Shown here: positions 1-8,229 of the stretch, in pieces
How positions within the stretch are numbered: the stretch's first letter is position 1
Layout: each line of letters starts with the position of its first letter
NCBI GenBank assembly: GCA_016866735.1
Contig: VGLL01000001.1
Span: forward strand, 1 to 60,671
Direction of reading: 5' to 3'
Source: Candidatus Shapirobacteria bacterium
GTDB lineage: Bacteria; Patescibacteriota; Microgenomatia; VGLL01
Length of the DNA stretch: 60,671 nt
Notes under the pieces: model-generated
What the model was told of the DNA's origin: nothing
Database searches by the model: none
Seen by the model: only the letters and a program-made list of their open reading frames with translations
Program-made: the position numbers and the translations under genes

Positions 1-614
1 AATTTAAAACAAGACTTCTCGGAGAATACAATCAATATAATTGCCTGGTGGCGATTGCCGTGGCGAAAAGTCTGAGAATTGCTGACGAAGTGATTAAAAA
101 GGCCCTGGCTGATTTTTCTGGAGTTTCTGGCCGAATGGAAGAGATCTCCGAGGGGCAAAATTTCGGAGTTATCGTTGATTTCGCCCACACTCCAGCCGCC
201 TTTGAGGCAGTTCTTAGCGCGCTGCGTGGCCGGGTAAAAGGCGGGATTATTCACGTTTTCGGCTGCACTGGCGAGCGAGACAAGAGTAAGCGGCCAATGA
301 TGGGAGAGATTTCCGCTCACCTAGCTGATAAAATAATCTTAACTTGCGAAGATACATATCACGAAGATCCCGAGAGAATTATTAAAGAAATCGGAGTAGG
401 GGTAAAAAGTGGGGGAAAAGTTTTAGATAAGGATTATTGGATTATGACAGATCGAGAGGAGGCCATTGGGCGGGCAATTAAAATGGCAAAAAGAGATGAT
501 TGTGTTCTAGTCACCGGTGTAGGACACCAAAGAACATTGAATCTTGGCGGTCGGGAGACGCCCTGGTCGGATCAAGAAACTTGCAGGCGATTTTTAAAAG
601 AGAGGGTATCATGA
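1..614 (+). CDS. murE: MurE-like Mur ligase, C-terminal part (5' end outside window)
   Basis: The reading frame is open from base 3 to a TGA at 612-614, so the gene runs in from the left. Family role: UDP-MurNAc-tripeptide synthetase, which adds the third stem-peptide residue in the cytoplasm. Visible motifs are the end of the central domain (LLGEYNQYN), then VDFAHTP, the FGCTGERDKSKRP loop and GVGHQ near the C terminus. Where meso-DAP-adding MurE has DNPR, this protein reads EDTYHEDP, so the third residue cannot be inferred from that motif. It overlaps the next gene by ATGA, indicating one operon. The N-terminal ATP-binding part is not visible. Confidence 0.85.
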   Translation, partial: FKTRLLGEYNQYNCLVAIAVAKSLRIADEVIKKALADFSGVSGRMEEISEGQNFGVIVDFAHTPAAFEAVLSALRGRVKGGIIHVFGCTGERDKSKRPMMGEISAHLADKIILTCEDTYHEDPERIIKEIGVGVKSGGKVLDKDYWIMTDREEAIGRAIKMAKRDDCVLVTGVGHQRTLNLGGRETPWSDQETCRRFLKERVS

Positions 615-1375
615 AATTGATATTTGGCGAATATAAGGCAAGTTACGAAAAATACTATTTCCCTTACCAGGTTTGGTTGCTGAAGGAAGATAAAGATTCC
701 CTCGAGGAAATTTATAATTTAGGATTTTTGCCGATTAGGAATCTACCGGGTGTTTTTTATCTTTCTAGGAGTGTGCGGGTAAGCCTCGAGAAATTTTCCC
801 CCTCTAGTGAGAACAGGAGAGTTTTAAGAAGGACCTCTGATTTTAACTTTGAATTTATGGCGCTAGACCAATTTGGCTATACATCGGCCGTGCAGAAATT
901 TTGTAAGGATTATATGGATAAGCGCTTTGGCAAAGGGCAAATGAGTGTTGCGGACATAAAGAGCGTTTTTCGAAAAGGAGTTTATAACCGAATTTTTATC
1001 GGGAAGAAAGGCAAAGAAGAAGTTGGATACGCTCTCTGTCTGGCGGCAGAAAACCTAATCCAATATGCCCATGCTTTCTACGATCTAAAATTTCTGTCTT
1101 TGAATTTAGGCGCGAGAATGATGCTCCAGGCGGTAATGTGGGGGAAAGAAAACGGCAAAAAATATGCCTATTTGGGCACGTGCTATGAAAAAAGCGCGCT
1201 CTATAAGACGGAATTTTCCGGCGTTGAGTTCTTTAATGGCTTTCGCTGGTCGGATAACCTGGAAGAGTTAAAGTGTTTAGTCGAGAGAAAAAGCGAAACT
1301 TATCTTTTCAAAGACGAAGATTTCAGAAACAAGTTCTACAGCCAAAGCCTAGAGGAAATGTTTAAGCATCAATGA
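611..1375 (+). CDS. GNAT-fold aminoacyl-transferase-like protein (ATE C-terminal/Bpt-like)
   Basis: 254 residues from ATG 611, which overlaps the murE-like stop; a longer frame from 500 would run through murE and is not credible. The segment YLSRSVRVSL...SSENRRVLRR and the later YLGTCYEKSALYKTEF resemble the C-terminal GNAT-fold domain of arginyl/leucyl-tRNA-protein transferases (ATE_C/Bpt); this is recognised by eye. The N-terminal Cys-rich ATE domain is absent. The place between two Mur ligases suggests a role in wall-peptide modification, perhaps tRNA-dependent in the manner of FemX, but that is inference. An ordinary N-acetyltransferase is the main alternative. Confidence 0.6.
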   Translation: MKLIFGEYKASYEKYYFPYQVWLLKEDKDSLEEIYNLGFLPIRNLPGVFYLSRSVRVSLEKFSPSSENRRVLRRTSDFNFEFMALDQFGYTSAVQKFCKDYMDKRFGKGQMSVADIKSVFRKGVYNRIFIGKKGKEEVGYALCLAAENLIQYAHAFYDLKFLSLNLGARMMLQAVMWGKENGKKYAYLGTCYEKSALYKTEFSGVEFFNGFRWSDNLEELKCLVERKSETYLFKDEDFRNKFYSQSLEEMFKHQ

Positions 1376-2817
1376 AGAAGCACGCCTACTTTGTCGGTAT
1401 TGCAGGCAAGACAATCGCTCCCCTCGCCAAAATGTTTAAGGATTTAGGTTGGCGAGTAACAGGTTCCGATCAGGCCGAAATCTACCCTCCGATTAGTACC
1501 TATCTAAGAAAAAACAAAATTTCTTATTGCCGGGGGTATGCCGAGGAGAATTTAGAGGGACGACCCGATTTAGTAGTGGTGGGCCGGAGCGCACTTCTTG
1601 TCAACCCGCAGAATCCGGAATATCTGAAAGCCAAAAAGCTTGGCCTCAAGGTTCTTTCCCACCCGGAAACATTAAGAGAATATATAGTTAGGAAAAATTC
1701 GGTGGTAGTGGCTGGAACTTACGGGAAAACAACGATTTCCGCGCTAATGTCCTGGATATTAGAAGTAGCTGGGCTTAATCCCTCCTTTATGACGAGCGGC
1801 GTCCCCTTAAATTTTCCCGATGGGGTACGCGGCACTGATTCTCTTTGGTCGGTGATTGAGGGCGATGAGCCACCGGCGATGAAAGAGACCGACCCCTCTA
1901 AATTTATGTTTTATAAACCGAAATATGTCATTTTAACTGCCTGTCGGTGGGATCACCCCGAGGTTTTTCCAAGCGAGAAGGCGTACCTAGGGGCATTTAT
2001 TAAATTTGTTAAATTAATTCCGAAAGATGGTCTTTTAGTGGTCTGTCGGGAGGGGGAAAATAACGAGGTAGTGGCGAAAAAAGCGAATTGCCCCGTAGTG
2101 TGGTATTCAACTAGGGATCATGGGGCGGATTTTTGGATGGAAGATCTCTCCTTTAGGAGCGATTTTACGCAATTTACGGTAGTTAGTAAAAAGAATGGCA
2201 GTATGATTGCTCTCGAATCACCCCTTCTCGGTCTCCATAACGTGCAAAATGTTTGTGGAGCAGTTGCCTTAGCGCTTAATTTTAAAATTGATCCCCTAAA
2301 GATCCAGTCCGCCGTAAAAACATTTAGCGGGGTAAGGACGAGACTCGAGTTTCTGGGAAAGTTTAAGGGGGTAGAAGTATATTGGGATTTTGCCCAGCAC
2401 CCATTTAAGGTAAAAGAAGCATTGGCTGCCCTGCGCACGCGCTATCCGAAGGAAGCCATCTTTTGCGTTTTCCACCCCCACCAAAATATGTTGCAGAGGA
2501 GAGAGAGTCTCTCGTGGTATTCGGGCAGTTTTGATAAGGCAACAGAGGTAATCGTAGCCAGGTTTACTTTCTTCTCGAGGCTTGCCCGCAAAGATAGGGT
2601 AACGGGGAAGGATATTGCCGGCCAAATAGCGAAAACCCAACCAAATGTTCACTATCTCCCGCTTGACAAGGAAGTCATAAATTTTTTAGTGAAAAACTGG
2701 GCAAGGGCAAAAGTGGTGATTTTTATGTCATCGGGCGGACAGAAGGTGCCGGAAATGATAAAGACTTTGGCAAAGAAGTTAGGCGTAGGGATATCGCAGC
2801 TGGACAGCCTATGCTAA
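1372..2817 (+). CDS. murC: Mur ligase, MurC/Mpl-like
   Basis: 481 residues. Mur ligases join an amino acid or peptide to UDP-MurNAc using ATP. The N-terminal VGIAGKTIAPLA...GSDQ matches the UDP-binding domain of MurC/Mpl, GTYGKTT (residues 115-121) is the ATP P-loop, and DFAQHPFKVKEAL is the C-terminal-domain counterpart of the DYxHHP motif. The central stretch EGDEPP...WDHPEVFP resembles Mpl (tripeptide-recycling ligase) more than classic MurC. Since no other MurC candidate is visible, it may be the working L-alanine-adding enzyme. Its start overlaps the previous gene by 4 bases. Exact substrate uncertain. Confidence 0.75.
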   Translation: MKKHAYFVGIAGKTIAPLAKMFKDLGWRVTGSDQAEIYPPISTYLRKNKISYCRGYAEENLEGRPDLVVVGRSALLVNPQNPEYLKAKKLGLKVLSHPETLREYIVRKNSVVVAGTYGKTTISALMSWILEVAGLNPSFMTSGVPLNFPDGVRGTDSLWSVIEGDEPPAMKETDPSKFMFYKPKYVILTACRWDHPEVFPSEKAYLGAFIKFVKLIPKDGLLVVCREGENNEVVAKKANCPVVWYSTRDHGADFWMEDLSFRSDFTQFTVVSKKNGSMIALESPLLGLHNVQNVCGAVALALNFKIDPLKIQSAVKTFSGVRTRLEFLGKFKGVEVYWDFAQHPFKVKEALAALRTRYPKEAIFCVFHPHQNMLQRRESLSWYSGSFDKATEVIVARFTFFSRLARKDRVTGKDIAGQIAKTQPNVHYLPLDKEVINFLVKNWARAKVVIFMSSGGQKVPEMIKTLAKKLGVGISQLDSLC

Positions 2818-2820
2818 AAT
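2810..2820 (+). promoter_or_regulatory. extended -10 promoter candidate for murA
   Basis: The sequence TATGCTAAAAT ends 25 bases before the murA ATG. The TGC just before TAAAAT resembles an extended -10 box and matches the pattern seen before rplS. No good -35 box is visible, so the call is tentative. Confidence 0.35.
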
Positions 2821-2845
2821 TAAAAGCAGAATAAATTTTTTTGAG

Positions 2846-4105
2846 ATGGCAAAATTTATTATCTCCGGCGGAAGACAGCTTAAGGGAGAAATCCGGCCGC
2901 AGGGCAATAAAAACTCTGTCCTTAAGATCATGGCGGCTGCCCTTTTAACCCATGAAGAGTGCCTAATTGAGAACGCGCCAAAGATAAGTGATGTTTTGGC
3001 GCTGGGGGAGATTCTTAAGGAAATTGGCGTTAGGGTAGAGGGCCTAGGCACCGATATTCTCAGGATCCAAGCGAGAGATATTAAAAATACTGTTTTGCCT
3101 CCCGAGTTGGTGGCCAAGTTGCGCGCTTCGGTGGTTTTGATGGGTCCGCTCCTGGCAAGAAATGGCGAGGTGAGTTTTCGTCATCCCGGTGGCTGTGTTC
3201 TTGGCCGGCGGGCGATCGGGACTCATTTTGACGTTGTTAGGTCTTTGGGGGGAGAAGTCGAGGCCCAAGGTGAGAATTACTATGCTAAGATGAGAAAACC
3301 GGGGCCCGCCAGTATTTTCCTTGATGAGGTTTCGGTGACGGCAACAGAAAATGCGCTACTTTTGGCTTCCTCAATTAACGGCGAAACGGAAATTCGCGAT
3401 GCTGCTTGTGAGCCCCACGTTCAAGAACTCTGCGATGTTTTAGAAGAAATGGGGGCGAAAGTTTCCGGGCAAGGCAGCAATCTCCTCAAAATTACCGGCG
3501 TGCAAAAGTTAAAAGGTTTCCACCACAGAATTTGGCCAGACCATATTGACGTGGGTACATTGGCAATTGCCGCGGCCGTGACCGCCGGGCAAATAGAAAT
3601 TAAAGAAATTAGGCCACAAGACCTGGAAATGATACTCCTCTATCTTTCCCGATTCGGCGTGCAGTTTAAAATTAAGGGCAGTACGTTGTCCATGTTACCC
3701 TCAAAGTTAGTTGCCCCTTTGGGCAAAATTCAGACTCGTCCTTGGCCCGGCTTCCCCACCGACTTAATGAGCGCCTTAATCATTTTGGCGACGCAAGCGC
3801 AAGGAACGACTCTTTGTCACGACTGGATGTATGAATCAAGGCTGTTCTTTGTTGACTCCTTAATTACCATGGGGGCAAACATCACCATTTGTGATCCCCA
3901 TCGCGTTTTGGTCAACGGGCCAACTGTTCTTCGCGCAAAGAATCTTTCGAGCCCAGACATCCGCGCCGGCGTAGCCCTATTGGTGGCTGCTCTCTGCGCC
4001 AAGGGGGAGAGCGTCATTGATAACATTGAAATGATAGACCGAGGATACGAGAAAATTGATGAGCGACTGGCCCTTCTCGGGGCGGATATTAAAAGAGTAA
4101 GTTAG
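2846..4105 (+). CDS. murA: UDP-N-acetylglucosamine 1-carboxyvinyltransferase
   Basis: 419 residues, the usual MurA length. MurA transfers enolpyruvate from PEP to UDP-GlcNAc, the first committed step of peptidoglycan synthesis, in the cytoplasm. Visible: GNKNSVLK with Lys22 near the N terminus, HPGGCVLGRR with Cys117 in place of E. coli Cys115 (the fosfomycin target), FPTDLMSA, and the C-terminal IERGY-like block MIDRGYEKIDERL. The catalytic Cys is kept, unlike fosfomycin-resistant MurA with Asp. The stop abuts the ddl ATG directly. Confidence 0.95.
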   Translation: MAKFIISGGRQLKGEIRPQGNKNSVLKIMAAALLTHEECLIENAPKISDVLALGEILKEIGVRVEGLGTDILRIQARDIKNTVLPPELVAKLRASVVLMGPLLARNGEVSFRHPGGCVLGRRAIGTHFDVVRSLGGEVEAQGENYYAKMRKPGPASIFLDEVSVTATENALLLASSINGETEIRDAACEPHVQELCDVLEEMGAKVSGQGSNLLKITGVQKLKGFHHRIWPDHIDVGTLAIAAAVTAGQIEIKEIRPQDLEMILLYLSRFGVQFKIKGSTLSMLPSKLVAPLGKIQTRPWPGFPTDLMSALIILATQAQGTTLCHDWMYESRLFFVDSLITMGANITICDPHRVLVNGPTVLRAKNLSSPDIRAGVALLVAALCAKGESVIDNIEMIDRGYEKIDERLALLGADIKRVS

Positions 4106-5227
4106 ATGGAGAAAATAAACTTAGCGGTTGTTTTTGGAGGCAAGTCATTAGAACACGAAGTCTCGATTGTTTCGACTTTTCAGGCCTGGGAGTGGATCAA
4201 TCCACAAAAATACAACCGCTACTTAATTTATATTGACCAGAATAACCGTTCTTATTTGTGCCCCTCGCTGAGGAAAGAAAATTATCAGCAATTTATTAAA
4301 AAAGTCCTGGAAGAAAAGAGGGGAATTGAGTTTATCTCCGGAGGCTTTCGTTACTCTCGGTCCTTTTTGAAAAAGGAAGTCGGTATTGATGTTGCCCTGC
4401 TTATTTTGCATGGCGCCTATGGCGAGGATGGCCGAGTTCAGGGGATGCTTGATTTTTACGGAATTCCTTTTACGTGCTCGGGCGTTTTGGGTAGCGCCCT
4501 GGGGATGGATAAGGTAGAACAAAAGAATATATTCGAAAAGCTTGGTTTGCCAATTACTCCCTATTTATGGTTTTATGACTTTGAGTACCAAAGTAGCCCC
4601 CAGAAAATTAAACTAGAGATTAAAAAGTGCCTCAAATATCCCCTTTTCGTTAAGCCCGCTAATGGTGGTTCAAGCGTTGGCGTTACAAAGGTGAAAGAGG
4701 AGCGAGGCTTAGATCAAGCGGTCCAAAAGGTTAGTCAATACGACCACAAGATTTTGGTTGAACAGTCTGTTGGGGGGGTTGATATTAATTGCTCGGTGAT
4801 GGGTGGATATGAGTTGCGAGTGACTCCGTGCGAGCAGCCGCTTTCGGAGGACGAGTTCCTCTCGTTTAGAGAAAAATACCTGAAGGGAGGAAAGACTAAG
4901 GGAATGGCAGGCTTGTCGAGGATTATCCCGGCTCCGATCCCAGACGAGGTGGCCGGCCTCGCTCAAGAAATGGCCAAAAAAGTCTTTAGGGAACTCGGTT
5001 GCTGGGGAATGGCAAGAATGGACTTCCTCTATCAGAAAGAAACGCAAAAGATTTACCTTAATGAAATTAATACCATCCCCGGTTCACTAGCTTTTTATCT
5101 ATGGCAAGCCTATGGCTTGACGCCCAGTCAGATGGTTGACGAGCTGATTAAATTAGCGTTGGAGCGCGAGGAAGAAAGGGCCCGCCTTAATTATCACTAC
5201 CAAAGCGAAATTCTGAATCAGAAATAG
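4106..5227 (+). CDS. ddl: D-alanine--D-alanine ligase
   Basis: 373 residues, normal for Ddl. The enzyme is a cytoplasmic ATP-grasp ligase making D-Ala-D-Ala for the MurF step. Motifs: VVFGGKSLEHEVSIVS near the N terminus, LHGAYGEDGRVQG, the ATP-grasp loop KPANGGSSVGV around 183-193 and the metal-binding LNEINTIPGS near the C terminus. The start follows the murA stop with no gap. Its last 10 bases overlap the convergent MurF-like gene. D-Ala versus D-Lac specificity was not judged. Confidence 0.95.
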   Translation: MEKINLAVVFGGKSLEHEVSIVSTFQAWEWINPQKYNRYLIYIDQNNRSYLCPSLRKENYQQFIKKVLEEKRGIEFISGGFRYSRSFLKKEVGIDVALLILHGAYGEDGRVQGMLDFYGIPFTCSGVLGSALGMDKVEQKNIFEKLGLPITPYLWFYDFEYQSSPQKIKLEIKKCLKYPLFVKPANGGSSVGVTKVKEERGLDQAVQKVSQYDHKILVEQSVGGVDINCSVMGGYELRVTPCEQPLSEDEFLSFREKYLKGGKTKGMAGLSRIIPAPIPDEVAGLAQEMAKKVFRELGCWGMARMDFLYQKETQKIYLNEINTIPGSLAFYLWQAYGLTPSQMVDELIKLALEREEERARLNYHYQSEILNQK

Positions 5228-6369
5228 TGATCGGGGAGTTCGTTTTCTATGAGAATGACCGTTGGTGGTCGTAAAAGCGGGGTTAAGACAGTCTCGTAGG
5301 TTTGATTTTTTTCTACAAAGATAATTCTCTTAGCGCCTTTGGCACCTCGAGCGAGAGATTCCCTATTAGTTTTACCGACGATTAGAAAAATATCGCAGAT
5401 TTTGGTCGCTTCAGCGGCGATCTCGCAATTGATTTCGTTCTGTTTTTTGCCAAACTCGATCATTCCCGGCGTAATAATAATCTTTTGGTAGGCTTTGTAT
5501 TTAGCCAGTTCATCTAGGGCTTTTCTAAACCCAAGAGGGTTGGAATTATAGGAGTCGTCAAGATAAACCAAATCGCGACTTACCCTCTTCGTGGTTAGTC
5601 GGTGTGCTGGCGGTGCAAATAGTTTAATTCTTTTTTTAATTTGGCTGGGAGAAATATTTAGTTGCGCGCCAATTGATAGACAGACTTTTGCGGGATCGAT
5701 TATTTCGTGGTCTTTTGTTGGCAAGAAGAGCCTTTGTCTGTCGGTAATAAAAGGTACAAGCTCCATCTTAGTTTGCCGAATGTTTTCCAAGGTTTTAAAG
5801 CGTTCTAGGTGCATCCAGCCGATACTGGTAATAACCCCAAAATTTGGCTTAACCAGCTGGCAAATTGCCTTAATATCTCCTCTTTGATAGGCGGCGGCCT
5901 CAATGATGAGGACTTGTTGCCTATTATTAATCTTACGTAAAACCAGAAGGGCGATACCGATTTGGGTATTGATATTGGCTGGCGTTTTGGCTACTTGATA
6001 TTTATGCTCTAAAACGTAGGCGAGCATTTCCTTAAGAGTAGTTTTGCCGTAGCTCCCCGTGATAACTATTTTTATTAGTTTTGGATAAAACATTAGCTTA
6101 ATCTTGGCCAGAAAAATGATAATCTCTTTTGTGGGGCTGGAGATTTTATCAACTAGGGAGTTGGCGAAACTGACTGCTCTTTTCTCCCCGAATAAGGGGA
6201 TAAATAAAAATGAGGCGACGAGGGTAAGAATCGTTCTTGTAGTCCAGCGGAGTTTATTTTTCCTTTCTTCAAGATCCTGAATCCGATACCTTTTTAGCCA
6301 ATCGAGGTAACGCTCGTTTTGGTACTCTTCAAGTTGGAGCAGGTAAAGCAGTTTCCTTAGAGTTTTCAT
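5218..6369 (-). CDS. MurF-like Mur ligase with hydrophobic N-terminal extension
   Basis: 383 residues. The core resembles MurF, which joins D-Ala-D-Ala to the UDP-MurNAc-tripeptide: P-loop TGSYGKTT at 104-111, ANINTQIG, ITSIGWMHLERF and DDSYNSNP near 271. The first 100 residues are unusual: a basic start and a hydrophobic stretch near 47-60 (ILTLVASFLFIPLF) replace the normal UDP-substrate domain. It could be the cell's MurF or a membrane-associated relative of the MurT/CapB type. It overlaps the upstream hydrolase by ATGA, so those two are co-transcribed on the minus strand, against ddl. Confidence 0.7.
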   Translation of the reverse strand: MKTLRKLLYLLQLEEYQNERYLDWLKRYRIQDLEERKNKLRWTTRTILTLVASFLFIPLFGEKRAVSFANSLVDKISSPTKEIIIFLAKIKLMFYPKLIKIVITGSYGKTTLKEMLAYVLEHKYQVAKTPANINTQIGIALLVLRKINNRQQVLIIEAAAYQRGDIKAICQLVKPNFGVITSIGWMHLERFKTLENIRQTKMELVPFITDRQRLFLPTKDHEIIDPAKVCLSIGAQLNISPSQIKKRIKLFAPPAHRLTTKRVSRDLVYLDDSYNSNPLGFRKALDELAKYKAYQKIIITPGMIEFGKKQNEINCEIAAEATKICDIFLIVGKTNRESLARGAKGAKRIIFVEKNQTYETVLTPLLRPPTVILIENELPDHYF

Positions 6370-7052
6370 TTATTTATAAAGTTGGCAATTAGATTTGCAA
6401 TTTCTTCTGGGTTTTGCTGAAACACGAAATGGTTACCGGAAACAATTTCTAACCTGCTATTGGGAATTAACTGGTGAATGTTTTCTCCTAAATCTGGGGA
6501 CAATTCATTGTCTTCTTTCCCCCAAATAACAAGAGTAGGAGATTTAATTTTGGCATAAATCGGTCGTAAATCCTCTTTAACGATATTTTTGAAAAGCGGC
6601 CGGAGCCGGCCAGCGTTTTTGTAATCCCGACTGACCAGAAATGAGCGGACGACTCGCTTAATCGGCGTAGGGATAAGCTCTTTAAAGCGATACCAGATTT
6701 TCGGTTCCGGAATCCCGGAGGGGGCGATTAAGATTAATTTGGTAATGATTTTAGGGTTTTGATAGGCAACCAGGGTAGCGATTTTTCCGCCGTATGAATG
6801 GCCAACCAAAGTCACCGGCGTAATTTTTTTCTTTAGAAGCCAGTATTTAACCGCCAAGGCGTAATCTTTGGAGGAACTGATCTTTTGTGGCAGTTCGCTT
6901 TGGCCAAATCCTGGAAGTTCTATTAAAAAGAGCTTGCGCTGTTTGAACAAAAAGGGGACTAGCGGCGTAAAAGAATGACAGTCTTGCTGCCAGCCATGGA
7001 TAAAGACAATCGGAGGTTTCCCTTCTCCGAACTCAAGAAAATTGAGCTCCAT
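6366..7052 (-). CDS. alpha/beta hydrolase
   Basis: 228 residues with the full alpha/beta-hydrolase layout: oxyanion region FIHGW near 18, nucleophile elbow GHSYGG with Ser86, acid Asp181 in WGKEDNELS and His208 in SGNHFVF. There is no signal peptide, so it is probably cytoplasmic. The substrate cannot be read from sequence. Its start lies 41 bases from that of mraY on the other strand, so the two share a short divergent promoter region. It precedes the MurF-like gene with a 4-base overlap, the only hint of a link to wall metabolism. Confidence 0.85.
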   Translation of the reverse strand: MELNFLEFGEGKPPIVFIHGWQQDCHSFTPLVPFLFKQRKLFLIELPGFGQSELPQKISSSKDYALAVKYWLLKKKITPVTLVGHSYGGKIATLVAYQNPKIITKLILIAPSGIPEPKIWYRFKELIPTPIKRVVRSFLVSRDYKNAGRLRPLFKNIVKEDLRPIYAKIKSPTLVIWGKEDNELSPDLGENIHQLIPNSRLEIVSGNHFVFQQNPEEIANLIANFINK

Positions 7053-7055
7053 GGC

Positions 7056-7084
7056 TTGATTTTAGCATAAAAAGCATCTAATAT
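7056..7084 (+). promoter_or_regulatory. sigma-70-type promoter for mraY, nearly leaderless
   Basis: TTGATT at 7056-7061 and TAATAT at 7079-7084 are separated by 17 bases. The mraY ATG (7094) starts 9 bases after the -10 box, so the transcript would begin at or within 2-3 bases of the start codon. No Shine-Dalgarno fits in that space. Confidence 0.6.
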
Positions 7085-7093
7085 CTAAATGTT

Positions 7094-8125
7094 ATGGCTT
7101 TGTTTTTGGGACTTTTAATTTTCTCTTTTACCGTTACCAGCATCCTCATTATTCCCTTTATTAACATTCTCTACAAAATTAAATTCTTGCGGGCAGAACA
7201 GAAAACAACCGACTTCCAGGGCACACGAACTTCTATTTTCGACAGGCTTCATAAACACAAGGCGGGAACGCCGGTCGGGGGCGGCTTGCTAATTATTCTT
7301 CTGGTCTTTCTTCTTTATGTTTTTCTTTTCCCCCTTCTCTCTTATCTCGGGGTTTATATTACGGCCGTTTTCCCCATTAAAGAAGAACTAAATATTCTCT
7401 TTTTTACCTTTATCTCCTTTGGTATTTTGGGGCTCTACGATGACGTGATGAAATTCTTTGGTTTCCGGCGGACGGGATTCTTTGGCCTAAAGATGCGCCA
7501 CAAATTCGCTATTCAGTGGATTCTTGGCCTCATCATTGCCGTTCTCTTGGCGCAAAATCTGAAAATTAACTTTATCTATATTCCTTTCTTTGGCGTTTTG
7601 AAGTTAGGATGGCTTTATTTGCCTCTGGCCGCCGCCATCATTGTCGCTTTCGCGAATGCCTTTAACATTACGGATGGCCTGGACGGGCTTTCTTCGGGGC
7701 TTTTGATGATCTGTCTTTTTGCTTTTTGGTTCATTTCCCATACTGTTTTGGACACGCCGCTTTCGGTTTTCTTGGCTCTTTGGATTGGATCTTTGATTGC
7801 CTTTTTATACTTTAACGTTTATCCGGCGCGGCTTTTCCTGGGCGATGTGGGCGCGCTTTCTTTCGGGGCAACGCTGGGAGTGATTGGTCTTTTAATAGGG
7901 AAAGTTGCTGCCTTAGTGGTTATTGGGGGAATCTTTGTGCTCGAGGCCACGACTAGCCTCTTGCAGATGCTTTCCAAAAGATTTTTGGGGAGAAGACTCT
8001 TTGCTTGTGCGCCGCTACACCTTTTCTTGCAGAATAAGGGATGGGAAGAGCCAAAAATCGTCATGCGTGCTTGGTTAGCCGGCATCATGCTGGCCATTTT
8101 CGGTCTATGGCTGGCAGTGATATAA
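7094..8125 (+). CDS. mraY: phospho-N-acetylmuramoyl-pentapeptide-transferase
   Basis: 343 residues, polytopic (about ten hydrophobic segments). MraY moves phospho-MurNAc-pentapeptide from UDP to undecaprenyl phosphate, forming lipid I in the inner membrane. Visible: GLYDDVMKF (catalytic Asp pair), the NAFNITDGLDGL block, and GDVGALSFGATLG with the third acidic residue. The C-terminal loop reads APLHLFLQNKGWEEPKIV, so the usual HHH of MraY is reduced to a single His. The neighbours ftsW and murG support MraY over other prenyl-phosphate sugar transferases. Confidence 0.93.
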   Translation: MALFLGLLIFSFTVTSILIIPFINILYKIKFLRAEQKTTDFQGTRTSIFDRLHKHKAGTPVGGGLLIILLVFLLYVFLFPLLSYLGVYITAVFPIKEELNILFFTFISFGILGLYDDVMKFFGFRRTGFFGLKMRHKFAIQWILGLIIAVLLAQNLKINFIYIPFFGVLKLGWLYLPLAAAIIVAFANAFNITDGLDGLSSGLLMICLFAFWFISHTVLDTPLSVFLALWIGSLIAFLYFNVYPARLFLGDVGALSFGATLGVIGLLIGKVAALVVIGGIFVLEATTSLLQMLSKRFLGRRLFACAPLHLFLQNKGWEEPKIVMRAWLAGIMLAIFGLWLAVI

Positions 8126-8127
8126 GA

Positions 8128-8143
8128 CCTGCCATCGGGCAGG
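8128..8143. repeat. short inverted repeat after mraY
   Basis: CCTGCC and GGCAGG form a 6-base-pair stem around a 4-base ATCG loop, starting 2 bases after the mraY stop. No T-run follows, so it is a weak terminator candidate. The rest of the gap to 8229 is AT-rich and shows no gene. Confidence 0.4.
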
Positions 8144-8229
8144 AATTTAAAATTCAAAATGGAAAATGTAGAATTGAACACTTTGATAATTTGAATTATT
8201 GAAGTGTTGTGAGATTGAATTAGCGAACC

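Noticed and set aside
500..610. Earlier start for the transferase-like gene
   Set aside because: These codons overlap the conserved end of murE in another frame and give no family-like sequence.
2118..2652. Open frames on the minus strand inside the MurC/Mpl gene
   Set aside because: They lie opposite a well-supported gene and show no domain; many similar antisense frames were dropped for the same reason.
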